In this document: in pieces, positions 1 through 12,860 of the stretch
How the letters are laid out: each line of letters opens with the position of its first letter
How positions within the stretch are numbered: position 1 is the first letter of the stretch
Source of the DNA: Siderastrea siderea
Taxonomy: Eukaryota; Cnidaria; Anthozoa; Scleractinia; Rhizangiidae
DNA: 64,000 bases
Direction: 5' to 3'
NCBI GenBank assembly: GCA_964030785.1
Contig: OZ034979.1
Location: 39,280,984-39,344,983, forward strand
Program-made: the position numbers and the translations under genes
The notes under the pieces: model-generated
Database searches by the model: none
Told to the model about the DNA's origin: nothing
What the model saw: only the letters and a program-made list of their open reading frames with translations

Positions 1-342
1 CGTGGCTTTTCCTAAAATTGTCAACTCCACGGACTTAAAAATCTCAGCATCTTCGGGAAATTTAAAGTGGGTGGCGGTTAATCTCCATTATGGCCTCGAT
101 GGATCATCGCCAATAGTTAACGATTAAGCTGCACCTCTCACCTAATATTTCCATTCCAAACTAGGAGTGTGGCGTATCTGCGAGAACACATTGAAACGGT
201 TCCGCAAACTTACATACCAAGAGTCTAGTCCAGTTCAAGTTTCTCATTACCAAGGTTTCTTTACAAATGAAACAATTCTGATTTTGAGAAAGAAACCTAC
301 CACATAAAGATCATACATCTTCTGTTTGAAAAAAAATATCAT
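1..342. other. No recognised feature
   Basis: I see no convincing exon, RNA gene or element end in this stretch. It is ordinary mixed-composition sequence leading into the minisatellite. Confidence 0.4.
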
Positions 343-482
343 CGCAACCTGAAACCTGCAACCTGCAACCTGCACCTGCAACCTGCAACCTGCAACCTGT
401 AACCTGCACCTGCAACCTGCAACCTGCAACCTGCACCTGCAACCTGCAACCTGCAACCTGCACCTGCAACCTGCAACCTGCA
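343..482. repeat. Minisatellite of AACCTGC / ACCTGC units
   Basis: A tandem array of 6- and 7-base units (AACCTGC alternating with ACCTGC) runs for about 140 bases. Several PstI-like CTGCA words arise at unit junctions. The reading frame through it is a by-product of the repeat and not a gene. Confidence 0.9.
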
Positions 483-718
483 GTTTACACCCTCCGGTCC
501 AGGCACGGAAATTCAGTCCTTACAACGAGCGGTGCACGCAATAGGTAGGAGAGGCGAATTAGAAAGCATCGATTTATTTTGTGATGAACCCTGGATATAG
601 ATCTGTTTTTATACTTGAGTTAAAAAGCGAGTTTTCAGTTCCTTTGAGATGTCCAAAAGACAATTGTCAAGTCTAGGCTCACAGCAGCAAACTGACCAGT
701 TTTTCAGACGGTAAGCTA

Positions 719-738
719 TAATTGTTATTATTATTATT

Positions 739-782
<44 letters not shown>

Positions 783-783
783 T
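719..783. repeat. (ATT)n microsatellite
   Basis: About 20 copies of ATT with two early interruptions. It lies just upstream of the hAT-like pseudogene exon. Confidence 0.95.
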
Positions 784-817
784 GTTACTTTACTAACTTG
801 CACCTCTTCTAAATCAG

Positions 818-1153
818 TTTAGTTTTGTCAAACAAAATTCCATCAGATTTGTTTGTTTTGAGGTTTGTAGACAAAGATTGTCAAATTCGCGAAGAATTTC
901 TAGACTTCCAGTGCACTGACCAGATAACCGGGGAAGTTATTTCTGGCCTAATCTTGGGGATTAGCCGAAGCTTGAACAGTGGGGTCTTAAAATCGAAGAC
1001 TGCCGGGGTCAAGGCTATGACGGTGCCTCTAACATGTCATCCCAAGTACGTGGAGTGCAAGGGTTAATTTCTCGAAAAAAAATCCAAAGGCTTTATACGT
1101 TATACGTGCATTGCAATTCGCACGTTCTGAATCTAGTTATAGTTAAAGCATGT
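818..1153 (+). pseudogene. hAT-family transposase-like pseudogene, 5' portion
   Basis: Translation gives REEFLDFQCTDQITGEVISG, the conserved core of the hAT transposases related to ZMYM1 and the P52rIPK-type proteins. A one-base frameshift follows, after which the family signature CRGQGYDGASNMSS appears in another frame, then GVQGLISRK. After a further shift VHCNSHVLNLVIVKAC follows. There is no ATG at the start of homology. An acceptor-like AAATCAG precedes it, so this is probably an internal exon. The gene stops in mid-sequence at 1153, where a transposon is inserted, and resumes at 5033. At least two frameshifts show it is dead. In life the protein would be a nuclear transposase or a domesticated derivative. 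Family assignment is confident; whether it was a mobile hAT or a host-domesticated gene is not decidable here. Confidence 0.85.
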
Positions 1154-1325
1154 GGGTGACCCTAAAACGAGGAATGGCGGAATGACGGAACAGCGGAAAA
1201 TCACCCCAAATCCTAAAACGCGGAATGTCGGAAAATCACCCCAATCCTAAAACGCGGAACGGCGGAAAATCACCCATAATCCTAAAACGCGGAACGGCGG
1301 AAAATCACTCATAATCCTAAGACGT
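1154..1325. repeat. Left terminal repeat array of the fold-back element
   Basis: The outer 43 bp form the inverted terminus. They are followed by about four tandem copies of a word containing CCTAAAACGCGGAACGGCGG and AAAATCACCC. The array is mirrored at the right end (4805-5023). Confidence 0.85.
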
Positions 1326-2296
1326 GGGAAACAAAATTACATGGCACTGATTCGCTTGACGAAAAAACAGTTAGGCTAAGCCAAATGGCGCTAATGTTCA
1401 GCTGCAAGGTTTCCCGAGAGCCCTCACCTGTACAGTGCGAATTGTGACTAACTTCTTATTCCCATACCTCACCCCCGCCTTCAACAGTCTACTACCATAA
1501 AACACAACAGAAGACATCTGCAGATATTGCACTTCTCTTCCTGATTCTCTTTTATTTAATTGTTTATCATAAACATTGGTTACTCAGTAACTACTCGTGT
1601 TAAAGGGATCACCATTTTCATGGTAGATAATCTCAAAGTCACAGCGTCAAAAATAAACGTTAAAAATAATTTAACTGTTTTATTGTAGTCACTCAATCGT
1701 TTATCAGTCGAGTCGTTAATCGAGATTTGCTATTTTTATACTAAAAGGCTAAATACTTATTCTAAAATCAAAAATATATTTTGATATTTTTATACAGTTT
1801 CATAAGTCGTGACTTATTTCGTCTACTAAAACAAAGTCCAAAATTACAATAACAAATCATAAAAAACATTAAAAAGTCATAAAAAATGATGCTGGGCTAA
1901 CATTAACGTAACACTAACTTTAACGGGAATTAATATTAACAGCAACTGTCCATATATGCAGCGCTTTGTGTTTCGTAACCTAAGTCTAAAAAAGCAATGG
2001 ATTAATTTTGGTAATTTAATTAACATGAAAGGAAAAAATCGAGCGATTGAATCGAACGATAGGCTAAAACGTAACAAAACTATACTTTAACTATTTAGTT
2101 TGCAAAAAATGAATGAAAATCTCACAGGATTACCTTTCTATTCTTTTATGTTAAAGAACGATGCCCGACTTTCGATTCGCTTTCTGATGTATTTTAAAAA
2201 CTGTCGTGTAGATCCATTTAGGAGACTACAGATTTTTGAAACATCGGTAGAAAGCGTGGAAATGCTAGGCTGCTAAGCTGAAGTAAATATGGCAGC
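1326..2296. other. AT-rich interior of the fold-back element, no gene
   Basis: Low-complexity AT-rich sequence between the terminal array and the inner inverted arm. The only open frames are short and have no protein-like pattern. Confidence 0.5.
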
Positions 2297-3095
2297 TTTT
2301 TGCGCAGGCGTCCCAAACTCACGATTCGAGAAATCGATCGAATAAATGATTTATGTAAGCGTATGAATGATTTATGTAAGCGTATCGAGTGGGACGTGAC
2401 TACTTGAGGTGCGCGGTGTTGTGTTACAATTTAGGCCGTTGGAAATTTGAGCGCTCTACAAGACTTTGTATGGAGTTTAAAATAACGTGGAATAAAAGTG
2501 CTCGACGAAATAAATTTTTACCTTCTTTTCAATAAAATAAAGAAAATGTACTCACCTTTCTTGATTTTTGTTGCCCTTTTGGGCGATTTCATCGTTTTTG
2601 GGGGGTTTTGAGGTTTTTGTCGTAGCCTTCATAAGACGAAGTCAAGGCTGGACAGAGCCATTTCGAACGAGCCGTGCCGCGAGGCCGTTTTCTCGCCAAA
2701 ATTCGAATCTGCAGCTTGATTTTCCCTTCCGACGTAAAGAAGGAAAGTTCATTTTTCTGCTCGTCTGGTTAGCTTGGAAAAAACTTCATCCTTTCCGCTC
2801 CAATTCGAACGATTTATGCATCACTACTGGAGCTTTCAGCTTTCCTGAGCACCTTGTTCCCGTCTTTTCAACTACGGAACAGTTGGAAATCAAACTTTGC
2901 AACCGCTCCAGCGTGACAACTGCGACTGACCGGACGGGTGCACAGTCAAAATTTCCCATTAAAAATCTTACTCTTTCCCGACGACCCCACGGGAGCATTT
3001 TGACGCCGCTTTGTAATGTAAGACCAATCGCGTGACAGATAAAGGGAAATCAGGAAAATCGAATTCAAAAACCGTTTCTTTGCGCTCGGAAATTG
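2297..3095. repeat. Inner inverted repeat, left arm
   Basis: This ~800-bp arm is repeated in reverse orientation at 3641-4482 with high identity; the two arms encode near-identical conceptual peptides on opposite strands. It starts near CCCAAACTCACGATTCGAG and ends near CGTTTCTTTGCGCTCGG. A 21-bp word (GTATGAATGATTTATGTAAGC) occurs twice here and about four times in the other arm. The 155-codon open frame in this arm is non-coding in appearance. Confidence 0.85.
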
Positions 3096-3640
3096 TTTGT
3101 AACCTACTCTTCATGCAATGGATATACATTATTTTCTGTTTAAATGGACATTAGTTGTCATTGTCATGCTTAGTCATGTTTTATTTGCTAAATGTCATTC
3201 CCACTACGGTCTTGGCGTAGCTGATCTGCCTAACAAACATGTATGAAGTGAACATTTACCTATCAAATATTCCATGTGATTGTGGGCCTCTCCTAGGTCA
3301 ACAAATTTCAAACGGTTTCAATCGCGTACACGACATTTTTAAGTTTGATAGAATTCCATTTCATAAACCAGACCCTTCAGCTCGGTTTTTTTAGAGTTTT
3401 GCCGAGTTCCATTTGAACGCTATGATTTTAACGGCCCGTTGTGTACTTTGAACAGTGCAACAGTACTGTCGCTCATGTATATCGCATACCAATGTTTTTA
3501 TTTACTTACCAAAATTTCCACTGTTGTGAATATCCAACATTTTTGCTTGTTTTTGGCCTCTTGGGACCAAGCGAAGCTATGGTGCAATCCATATCAGCTA
3601 ATCTCTTCATCTTCGAAAGCACCACGCATACAGGAATTAC
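3096..3640. other. Loop between the inner inverted arms
   Basis: Unique ~545-bp spacer of the fold-back structure. No supported gene; the two overlapping short frames here do not resemble a protein family. Confidence 0.5.
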
Positions 3641-4482
3641 ATGCCGAGCGCAAAGAAACGGTTTTTGAATTCGATTTTCCTGTTTTCGCTATATCTGTCA
3701 CGCGATTGGTCTTACATTGCAAAGCGGCGTCAAAATGCTCCCGTGGGGTCGTCGGGAAAGAGTAAAATTTTTAATGGGAAATTTTGACTGTGCACCCGTC
3801 CGGTCAGTCGCAGTTGTCACGCTGGAGCGGTTGCAAAGTTTGATTTCCAACTATGCCGTAGTCGAAAAGACGGGAACAAGGTGCTCAGGAAAGCTGAAAG
3901 CTCCAGTAGTGATGCATAAATCGTTCGAATTGGAGCGGAAAGGATGAAGTTTTTTCCAAGCTAACCAGACGAGCAGAAAAATGAACTTTCCTTCTTTACG
4001 TCGGAAGGGAAAATCAAGCTGCGGATTCGAATTTTGGCGAGAAAACGGCCTCGCGGCACGGCTCGTTCGAAATGGCTCTGTCCAGCCTTGACTTCGTCTT
4101 ATGAAGGCTACGACAAAAACCTCAAAACCTCCCAAAAACGACTGAAATAGCCCAAAAGGACAACAGAAATCAAGAAAGGTGAGTACATTTTCTTTATTTT
4201 ATTGAAAAGAAGGTAAAAATTTATTTCGTCGAGCGTTTTTATTCCACGTTATTTTAAACTCCATACAAAGTCTTGTAGAGCGCTCAAATTTCCAACGGCT
4301 TAAATTGTAACACAACACCGCGCACCTCAAGTAGTCACGTCCCACTCGATCACGCTTACATAAATCACTCATACGCTTACATAAATCATTCATACGCTTA
4401 CATAAATCATTCATACGCTTACATAAATCATTTATTCGATCGATTTCTCGAATCGTGAGTTTGGGATGCCTGTGCTTTTTGT
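3641..4482. repeat. Inner inverted repeat, right arm
   Basis: Reverse-complement partner of 2297-3095. It differs mainly by expansion of the 21-bp unit at about 4350-4437, which translates on the minus strand as repeated MNDLCKR. Confidence 0.85.
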
Positions 4483-4804
4483 AGGAAGAAAGCAATGGAA
4501 AGAAATCGTTCTTCACGTCCTTCAGGGCATTCGCGAGCCCAGATGAAGGTTGAGTTTATTCGTGAAAAAGCCTTTTTTCGGTGTTAATTTGCGGCCTCCT
4601 ATGTTATCGGGGAAGGCTATATTTTACGTATTTAAAAAGATCGTAGACTGAAGATAATTTTAAAGTGGTCGGAACCGCTGAAAGCATGAAACACACGGGC
4701 AGCTGAAAGCTTAGAAATCAAGGTAAGTGAAGGTATTTTGATGAAACGACAAAGGACTTACGATCGAGAATCCTTGTCATTTTGCCTTTATTTTGCGGCT
4801 CAAA

Positions 4805-5023
4805 TTTTTAACGTTCCGTGTTTTAGGATTATGGGTGATTTTCTGCCGTTCCGCGTTTTAGGATGTGGGATGATTTTCCGCCATTTCGCGTTTTAGGATT
4901 TTCCGCCATTCCGCGTTTTGGGATTTGGGGTGATTTTCCGCCATTCCGCGTTTTATGATTTGGGGTAATTTTCCGCCGTTCCGCCGTTCCGTCATTCCGC
5001 CATTCCTCGTTTTAGGGTCGCCC
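4805..5023. repeat. Right terminal repeat array of the fold-back element
   Basis: Inverted counterpart of the left array, with more unit copies (TTCCGCCATTCCGCGTTTTA words). It ends in the 43-bp inverted terminus and the 9-bp target duplication. Confidence 0.85.
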
Positions 5024-6495
5024 AAAGCATGTAGCTTGCCAACAATTCGCAACATGGCTGGCACCATAACAGAGATTTCAAATTTTTTCAACTACTCCCC
5101 GAAGCGGTAAAGGTGCTTAGAAAATGTAATAAGCATAGATCAGTGAGATTCCCGCCGAAGCAAGATCTGTGACCTCTGTCGTACACGTTGGTTTGAGCAC
5201 CACGAGGCATACGAAACATTTGCCCTACTATTACCATCAATCGTAAAAACATTTGAAGTTATTTTGGATGGGCAGCAGCACCAACAGTATAGTTTGGAAA
5301 CGCCCTGGAACTGGGACAGAGAGACTATTCAGAAGGCAAATGGCTGCTATCACACATGTTGCTTGTTTCAGTTTCTTGTTTCTTTGATAGTCGGAATGAA
5401 AACTCTGGCGGTCATCAAGCCAGTTAGCATTAAGCTTCAAAAGAAGTCTAATGACATCGTCATTAACAGTCTTTAACTATAGCAGTAGCCCTTGGCTCAG
5501 ACCTACAACCGCGGCCACAATTCCTTGAAACACCCTGCTCCCCCATTCAATGTTGACGAAAGTAAAGCATTTTGATGTCAGAAACAACATTGAAAAGGGG
5601 AGAGGGGAGCTCACTTGCACAAACTGTTTCAAGGTTTGTGGCCAGGATTGTGTGATGCACAACAGGGTATCTGGATAATGTTATCAGTATTTTGACATTA
5701 CAACAACTGAAGTATTAGCGTTGAGGTGGGTAGAAAGGCTTTTATTTGCCTTGTCAGTTTAAAGTTACACATATGATAAAGCTCCTCTTGATAGTTCAGC
5801 TTCTTAATACTTAAATCTTCGCTTAGTCAATTAATATTATAAAATAGCATCCTTGTTTTCATTACATGCACATTACTTAGACGGTGCGAACCAGACCTGT
5901 GTGTGTGCTGAGTAGTGCGACTGCTTAAATTTTTAGATTTGGTCCTACTCAGAAGACTGCTGATCAGTTATTTGGCCTTGTACCAAGCATAATCGTTACA
6001 CGAGAAAATGCAAACATGGAAGAGTCTGAAATGTCGGAAATGTACAATTCAGATCTTCCAAGTCCCCATACCCTTGACATTGAATATGACAGGTGGTTAA
6101 GAAAATGGAAATCAGAAGTAACCAAGCCAGACTCATGTCAACCTGCATTAGAGGTAAAACACTTCGCTTCTGAAGTCCATCTTATTTAAACGATCAAAAT
6201 TACATTGTTTATTGAACTGATGACAATGATCTTTATCTCTCTCTTTCCACCAGGTCTGTGATCCCGACATTTTCCCCAACGTTAACTGTTTGCTGCGAAT
6301 TGCTTGCACCAGGCCCGTCACTTCAGCCGACAACGAGCGAGCAAATAGTAGTTTGAAGCTTGTCAAAGGATATTACGTACCACCATGACAACGGAAAGAC
6401 TGTCAGGCTTGACTCTGATGAACATTCACTACGAAAAGCCCGTTGACTACGATGCTGTGGTTCAGTTTTTGCGGAAAGATATCCCTGAGGAATGA
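5024..6495 (+). pseudogene. hAT-family transposase-like pseudogene, 3' portion with hATC region
   Basis: After the inserted element, homology resumes with SLPTIRNMAGTITEIS and FFNYSPKR, then a stop. It continues with DLCRTRWFEHHEAYETFALL and KANGCYHTCCLFQFLVS, typical of the middle of ZMYM1-like hAT proteins. About 5480-5930 is not recognisable and may be eroded or inserted sequence. From about 5935 the frame reads KTADQLFGLVPSIIVTREN and then DLPSPHTLDIEYDRWLRKW. A GT-AG intron (about 6152-6254) follows, and then the C-terminal dimerisation region: CDPDIFPNVNCLLRIACTRP, NERANSSLKLVK, and after a frameshift TTERLSGLTLMNIHYEKPVD, ending in a TGA at 6493-6495. The order of blocks is that of an intact family member, so this is one dead gene and not scattered pieces. 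Confidence 0.85.
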
Positions 6496-7430
6496 TTCTT
6501 GTCGATCCCGTCTTTGACGAAACACAAATTGAAATAAGATAAAATGCATTATATTTTTATTATAGTTTTATTAATGCAAATTTGCATGTTGTTACGTAGC
6601 TTTGTTATATTTTTATGAAAAAGAATGGCATTTTAACTTTAAAAATAAGATATTAAAACACGCTGACTTTGCCTCAGAATGGCAGAAATCGCGTTTCCGA
6701 GGACTTGAAATTTCACAATTTTCCGGCCAGCAATAGAACTTGCAAGACAGAAGTGCGTTCGTAACGTAAGAACAATCAAGTCGGTTAAACAACACTCTAA
6801 TCTACAAAAATACTATGTATACCTCTACGCTACAGATTGTTTTGCGACCCTCAAAGCATAGAATAAGCTGTTTTCCACCACAAATGTATTATCTAGACAA
6901 AACAAAAAGTTTGAAACGTTCAGGGGTTGCCAACCGTATCACATATATCATGAGGGTACATTTATATGCATTTTTTAAGGAAATAGACAGTCCAAAGAAC
7001 ATTTCAGTAGCAAAATGTCATTGAAAATGACCAATTAATCGCACTGTGAACCATATGGCACTCTTGGACAGGAAAGGCTAAACATAAAGTATTATTACTA
7101 TTGCTAGTTACAATTTCTAGTTAAGTTCTAATTTTCCTTAGCTCAAACGAAATGTAAATCAATTACCGCCTAAATATCCGCAAGTAAAACGGACAAGAAA
7201 GGATATGATGTGGTTCGAAAGCGGACCCAACGCAATGAAAAAAACAAAACATAGTACTTAATACATTATAACAATCTCACCGCATAAAAGTAGTTGATCG
7301 TTTAGCGACAAAGGAACTTTTAAACTTCCTGTTAGAAATAGCTGGAACGTTTGACGCACTAAAACGTATCGACGTAGACGTTAATGAAGTTTCTTACTTA
7401 CTCACTCACTGTCTTGTTTGCTTGCTTAGG
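6496..7430. other. No recognised feature
   Basis: AT-rich sequence with only short unsupported frames. No splice-consistent exons or element ends recognised. Confidence 0.4.
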
Positions 7431-7585
7431 GTGGATTTCTACTGTTGGGTAAATTTTGCGTGCGTACGCCGGGCGTGAATTTAATCAGTTGGCTTTACGT
7501 GCGTAAATAAAATTCGAGACGATGTATGAGCGGCGTACGTAAACGTAAAAAGTTGAGAAGCTTTCAACCTTTTTACCTTTGCGAA
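7431..7585. mobile_element. Partial copy of a palindromic MITE
   Basis: Begins GGGTGGATTTCTACTGTTG and shares GCGTGAATTTAA, GGCTTTACGTGCGTAAATAA, GACGATGTATGA and TACGTAAACGTAAAAAGTTG with the complete copy at 60658-60906. Only one arm and the centre are present; the second arm is missing. Confidence 0.75.
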
Positions 7586-8960
7586 AGCCGTTCCTACATC
7601 GAAATCCCCCTTTTACTCACTCCTGCTTGATTTATTTGCTTTGCTTTGTTTCGTGATCGACATTGAATGCAAGGGTTGGTATGCATGTTTCACTAGCACT
7701 CCTGTGCGACCTATTCAGTCTCTGGATACGTCTACGATTCGTCAAGAACATATTTTAACTTTCAAATCATTCCGTTCACAAAATTTCACCTTCACAAAAT
7801 CTTAGCTGTAATTGAAACATTTTACAGAACTGTAGTAAAGGGAAACCTACGAACCTACAATTTGAAACGCCCGTGCATGACGCAAAGCACGCTGAAAAGC
7901 ATTCGCTTCTTATTGGCGCTTTAAGATGACGATGCACCTAATTTGAATCACTAGCCTGTTTGGATTTCTCGTTTCAAAAGCACTAGCCCAATATCATCTC
8001 TTCGTCTTGCTCGAAGAAGAAGCAGTGCGGTCTTGCTTGGCTCTCCTTTCCAAACTTTAGGTAAGAATGTTTTCTTTTAGGTTTATCTCAAATATCACGA
8101 ACTTAAAAGCGCACCTTGGTGATGTAATAGGAAACCTTTCAGGTATGAATTCGTGATGACGTTTTGTTCATGAACCTGACGCTTCACTTAAAGCGAAAAC
8201 CTAGACAAGAATACACTTTCTCAAAACACCTGGCAAAACGAACGTGTTTGTTTTGTTTGGCGATTGAGATACCCGGTCATGGGTTAGCTGAGTTTGATTG
8301 AAGTTGATTTTATCGAATCGTAGTGTAGATACATAACAAGAACTCTTTGACATACCTCACTCAGTCTTGTATCGATCAACAATCGTGTTCGCAAACTTTC
8401 CTCGCTTTCAGTATTTCTCTACTGCTAGCATTAAATTCAGTGGTATGTAATCTTGACCAAATAAGTTAAGAGAAAGTTGCAGGAGGACGATCCCTGAGAT
8501 TTTGAAATGAGGGCAACAAAAGTTCCGTTCGTTTACAGCTTTTCAGAATATCACTCAGTGAATTAATGCAAGTTGTGCTAATGTTGCGATATAATTTCAG
8601 GCAAGATTGTTGGAAACTGTTCTTGTATGCGTTTTTTTCTCTTAACTGGTTTCGTAATCAACACTGCATGGCATGGCAGTGGACGCACCTGTTATAAAAC
8701 TCCTGTTAAGACAACCAAGGCGGTATGTGTAACCTTCGTCCGGATGTTGCCACTGTAAGATTTTACCATGTTTCTCCTAGCTGTACTCCGTACTTTCTCT
8801 CTTCGACAGCTCTTAGTTGTACTGAGTAAAAGCTGTTGTAAAGGATAGGAGAACGCTTGGAGTTTCGACTCTCTTCAAAAGCAATAGCAGATGGCGCAAA
8901 ATCGTTTTGCTTGCTTGAAGAAAGAAAGCTGCTGCCTTGTTCAGACGCTTTTCAAAAACT
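7586..8960. other. No recognised feature
   Basis: No protein-like frame, RNA gene or element boundary that I can support. Confidence 0.4.
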
Positions 8961-9078
8961 GAGGCAACATAACATAACAACATAACATAACATAACATAA
9001 CATAACATAACATAACATAACATAACATAACATAACACAACGTAACGTAACGCAACATAGCATAACATAACATAAAAA
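8961..9078. repeat. (AACAT)n / ATAAC pentanucleotide microsatellite
   Basis: More than 20 pentamer units with a few substitutions towards the right end. A minus-strand frame through it (MLCYVMLCYV pattern) is an artefact of the repeat. Confidence 0.95.
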
Positions 9079-12000
9079 TGCGGATTTCTTCTTCATGATG
9101 AGTAAGTTATCTTTTAGAAACTTCTTGTGACGAATTATCTTTGTTTATGTTTACTTTCACCAGTAGTTTTAGTCTGGACAACGCATCACTACCTTTTGAC
9201 GTTAATTAATTATCCTTTAATACGAGTGTTTTTCCAATTTTTTTCATTCATTAATCAGGCAAAGCATTCTGTTTGTTCGGAGGTCAGGCTAATCAAGTAA
9301 AATCAAGGTTTTTAAGTGCAAATAGCCACTTTTCAAGTGAAACAATTAAAAAAATCACAAAACCGGTTCCGGAGATCTTATCCTTGAGCGACTTCTTAAT
9401 AGTTGCATTGGAAACGCCTATTAACTTCAAAGTGCCGAAATGCGGTCTTTAGTGGAGGTTGTAACCTTGCTTGAGGGCGGACATACCATATGCGATCGTT
9501 GTCAGCTATTAATTACGTTTGGGCTAATGATCCAAATAACCACGTCTGTCGTTACGGTCAATTGAACAGTGCTTCAAAGACAACTTGGAGTTGTGGGAAA
9601 CAGTTGCAAGAAAGACTGAATTCTTTTCAATGAGACTTCGACCCTTTGTGGACGAAGGACTTAAACTTTGATGTTTAATGCGAATGTACTTGAACTGGAT
9701 TTGCATGAAAGATTAGCAGTGCTTTGCTGAGGGATTGAACAAAACAATTAAACTTAGCCAAATCTATCTGTGATCTATCTCAAGTATTTTAACAGGATCT
9801 CTGTACAAAGATAACTAAAGGATGTACAAACTTAAATTTCAGAACTTAAATAATTCTAGCCCACTCAAGCAAATTGAGCAAACGCTCAATGTACTAAGCG
9901 ACTTGTTTAAGAGATAATAGGGTTTTTTCTATGCTTATTAAAGATATCATTAACTCGAGGCCTTGCTTGTTTGAAACTTCTTATTTTATTTAGCAACTCA
10001 ACTTTTATTTCTGAGTTGCGTCATTAACTCTTAGCAAGCTCTTGATTAAAGATATGAAACTCGAAACACAAGTGGGTTTCCAAGTAAAATGTATTTATTT
10101 TAAACTCTTTCAAACAAAACAACTTCTCATTTACAATTGAGGCTAGTGAAAACTGAGTTATCGGTGTATACAGCTCGCCTGTAACACACGCAGTGGCTTT
10201 TTCCCTCGCGTGTAACACACGCAAGTCATTGCTGAGCGAAAAAACCACACGAATCGTATTTGTCCCATTGGTCTCCTTTCGTCTACTTTGGTCTCCTTTT
10301 GTCCCTTAAAAGTCCATGAAATTGTCTCTTGAAGTTTTACTTTTCTGTTATGGTTTCTTTTTGTCTCTTGAAAGTCCCTTGTTATTTATTATCAATTGAG
10401 CTTCTTTGAGGGGGGGGGGGGGGGGGTGTTACACCGTAAATTTATCACTAATTTATCAAAAATCTAACTGAATTGTATGAATAAACATATTTTCTCCTTA
10501 TAAAACTCAAGGGCATTAAATCTTTTGTGACTTGTCATTGAAGGGTGCTAATTTGATGAGGGGGGTGGGGGGGGGGGCGCTAGTAAGGCCGATTTAATAG
10601 GTGTTTTCACCATCCACTCGTTGAAGTAAAAACTTTTAAGTCGCAGAGCGTTATAGGTAACAAATCTTATCGGCCGAATTACCTGGAGCTGCTGTTTGCT
10701 CTTCAAAAATGCTCCCTGGCTTTATTTCGCATTATGTACGACATATTTTATTTGTCCCTCCAAAGGTTAGGGTTTGAGATGACATGCAGGCAAACATTTT
10801 CCCACGATTGAACGCGAATTTCATTTTGCACGCGCTGCTTCTCTTAGACAAAAGGTTGGCATTTTTCATAATTTTGGAACTGGAATGAAATCGGTATTTT
10901 TCAATTAGCAGGTCGAGACTAAAAAAACAATCGATTTATTGTCATTTTGACGCTGGTGATAAATAGCATTCAAAGTTTAGTGCTTCGATTCAGTGAGTTG
11001 CCCAATTGAAGTATTTTTCGGATGCAACGTGTATGCCTGGTGGAGGCTTCCCTATTAAAAAAAGGAAAGCAAATTTTACAAGGTATCTTTAAGAGGGGCC
11101 AGCATCTCGTTTTGTGGGCATAGTTATGTCTCCAGTAGTATTTTCCCGGATTCTAAATTAAAAAGGGCGAAAATAATTCTGGCTATTTTAGATTGTCAGT
11201 GCCTCAGTGATTACCTTAATAAGAAAAGTGCTCACAAAGGAAGCTGGTTTCTATGAGGTGTCTCTGCCGGTTATCTTTGGCAGACAGGCATTTAAATTCT
11301 CCCCCAGGGGTAGATTGAAACTATTGTTTAATATTTTTCACTACTTAAACTTTAAAAATAGCCGGCCCTCATCTAAACCAATTTCAGAGTGGCCAACCAT
11401 GATATTTCAACGTTGCTTACAGTAAACAGGGTAAAGAAGTCATATAGCACAGAGAAGAATAACTTTTATCTCCTTAAAATGACCCGCCTATGAACAGATT
11501 TGGGAGGTAGAGTCATTGTCTTAAGCTGCAGTTTAAGTTAGACCCTGTTTAAATAACCGCCCCATAAAGGTTAAGATTCCTGTATCGTCAGATTAATTCA
11601 GGAGTGACAGAGCCGAGTAGAGTATTTGGAGATCCTGTTGTGCACCGTTGATGTGCGCAGTTTAAAATCTCGCGTCATTGATTTCTCAGTACTTAGAAGA
11701 GATTTCTTCCAAAATAATACAGCGGATATTTTTAGCTAGAGGGTTAAATTAGTTTAACAATTCACAATTAACCACGCTCAGACAAAAGGAGACGTCTCCT
11801 GAAATTAAAACAAAGTTAGATGCAAGCCCCAAATATATTATGTAATATTCCAATATTATTTGCAGTTTCCCGAATAATTTCTCGAGGCTCCCGATTCCCG
11901 GCAACATGAGGGACTTAGGCCGTGAAAAAAAAATCGCAGCATCTACTCATTAAAAGCATTATTTTACGATTGATCATTTCTGTCAGCAATGAAGAGAATT

Positions 12001-12860
12001 ATATCAACACGTGCAGTCGGTATGCGTCCTTGCGGTTATTTTTAAAACAGCATGACATAAACATTTATGTGAAAAGCGGTCGGGTCGTGAAGCAAAATTT
12101 ATTACAGGAAAGAACGAACGCAGTCATTTCAAGTCCGGGGATTTTAAGGTAAGGTATGTCTGATTTTTGGGTAACCTCCTTTTGGCTCTGTCGAATGTTA
12201 GCTACACAAAGGGCTTGAGTCGCACGATTTGTTACCATACGCCAGGAAACGAAACCTAAAACAGGACCAGAGAATTATTGTCTTGTCACGCCGTTTGTAA
12301 TGATGTTCGTCGTTTCAGTTTTATGATACATTTTCTTTGCTAGACCGCCACCATAGTCCTTTGTGACAATCAAAACCGGTTGATGCATGCAGATTTGCGA
12401 TTTTAGTAGATTTTCCTGCGCAGGCTGTCAAAACAGACTCATAATTCTGTGTGAGAATTATCTGGCGGGAATTTATTTCAACGTTACGTAAACCTGCAAA
12501 TTCTCCTCGATGCCTCTTAGAAAGCTGCCCATGTCTTAACTAAGTTGCATTTGTATTTTAGGTCGAGCAAGAACCTGACATCGAGCAATTTTTAGACTAA
12601 GGCTATAGATTTTTATGTGAAGAAATGTATGTGAGAGGATTCATCGGACGTGGCGCTTTCACGACTCCGATTATAATTTATTCGAGCTACAATGGTATCA
12701 TGTATTAACATTACCCAGCCTCATTGCGTTTTCCTTTTGATATTTTACTTACTGTATTTCAAGTATAGAAGGTTTCCAACCTAAATACTGTAGCGACATC
12801 TTGGGTAATATCAGGTTTTCTTTAAAACATATTGCATTTGTGTTTTGCGTCTAACACAAT
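9079..12860. other. Gene-poor stretch with two poly-G tracts
   Basis: No gene or element is recognised. Two G tracts stand out: 17 consecutive G at 10410-10426 and an interrupted G run at about 10559-10577. All open frames are short and lack family motifs. Confidence 0.45.

Larger units (their letters stand above)
1154..5023. mobile_element. Fold-back Mutator-like DNA transposon (3.87 kb, non-autonomous)
   Basis: The ends are inverted copies: 41 of the first 43 bases match, beginning GGG(T/C)GACCCTAAAACGAGG. The element is flanked by an exact 9-bp direct repeat AAAGCATGT (1145-1153 and 5024-5032). Removing the element restores the interrupted hAT reading frame, with KAC followed by SLPTIRNMAGTITEIS. 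That is strong internal proof of both boundaries. The 9-bp duplication and long inverted ends fit the Mutator superfamily. The ends carry tandem copies of a ~35-bp word containing ACGCGGAA(C/T)GGCGGAAAATCA, and a second, larger pair of inverted arms lies inside. No transposase is recognisable, so it must have been mobilised in trans. Confidence 0.85.

Noticed and set aside
247..456. Minus frame rich in GCR repeats
   Set aside because: Runs through the AACCTGC minisatellite.
2568..3035. 155-codon plus frame in the fold-back element
   Set aside because: Lies in an inverted-repeat arm and recurs on the opposite strand in the other arm; no family motif.
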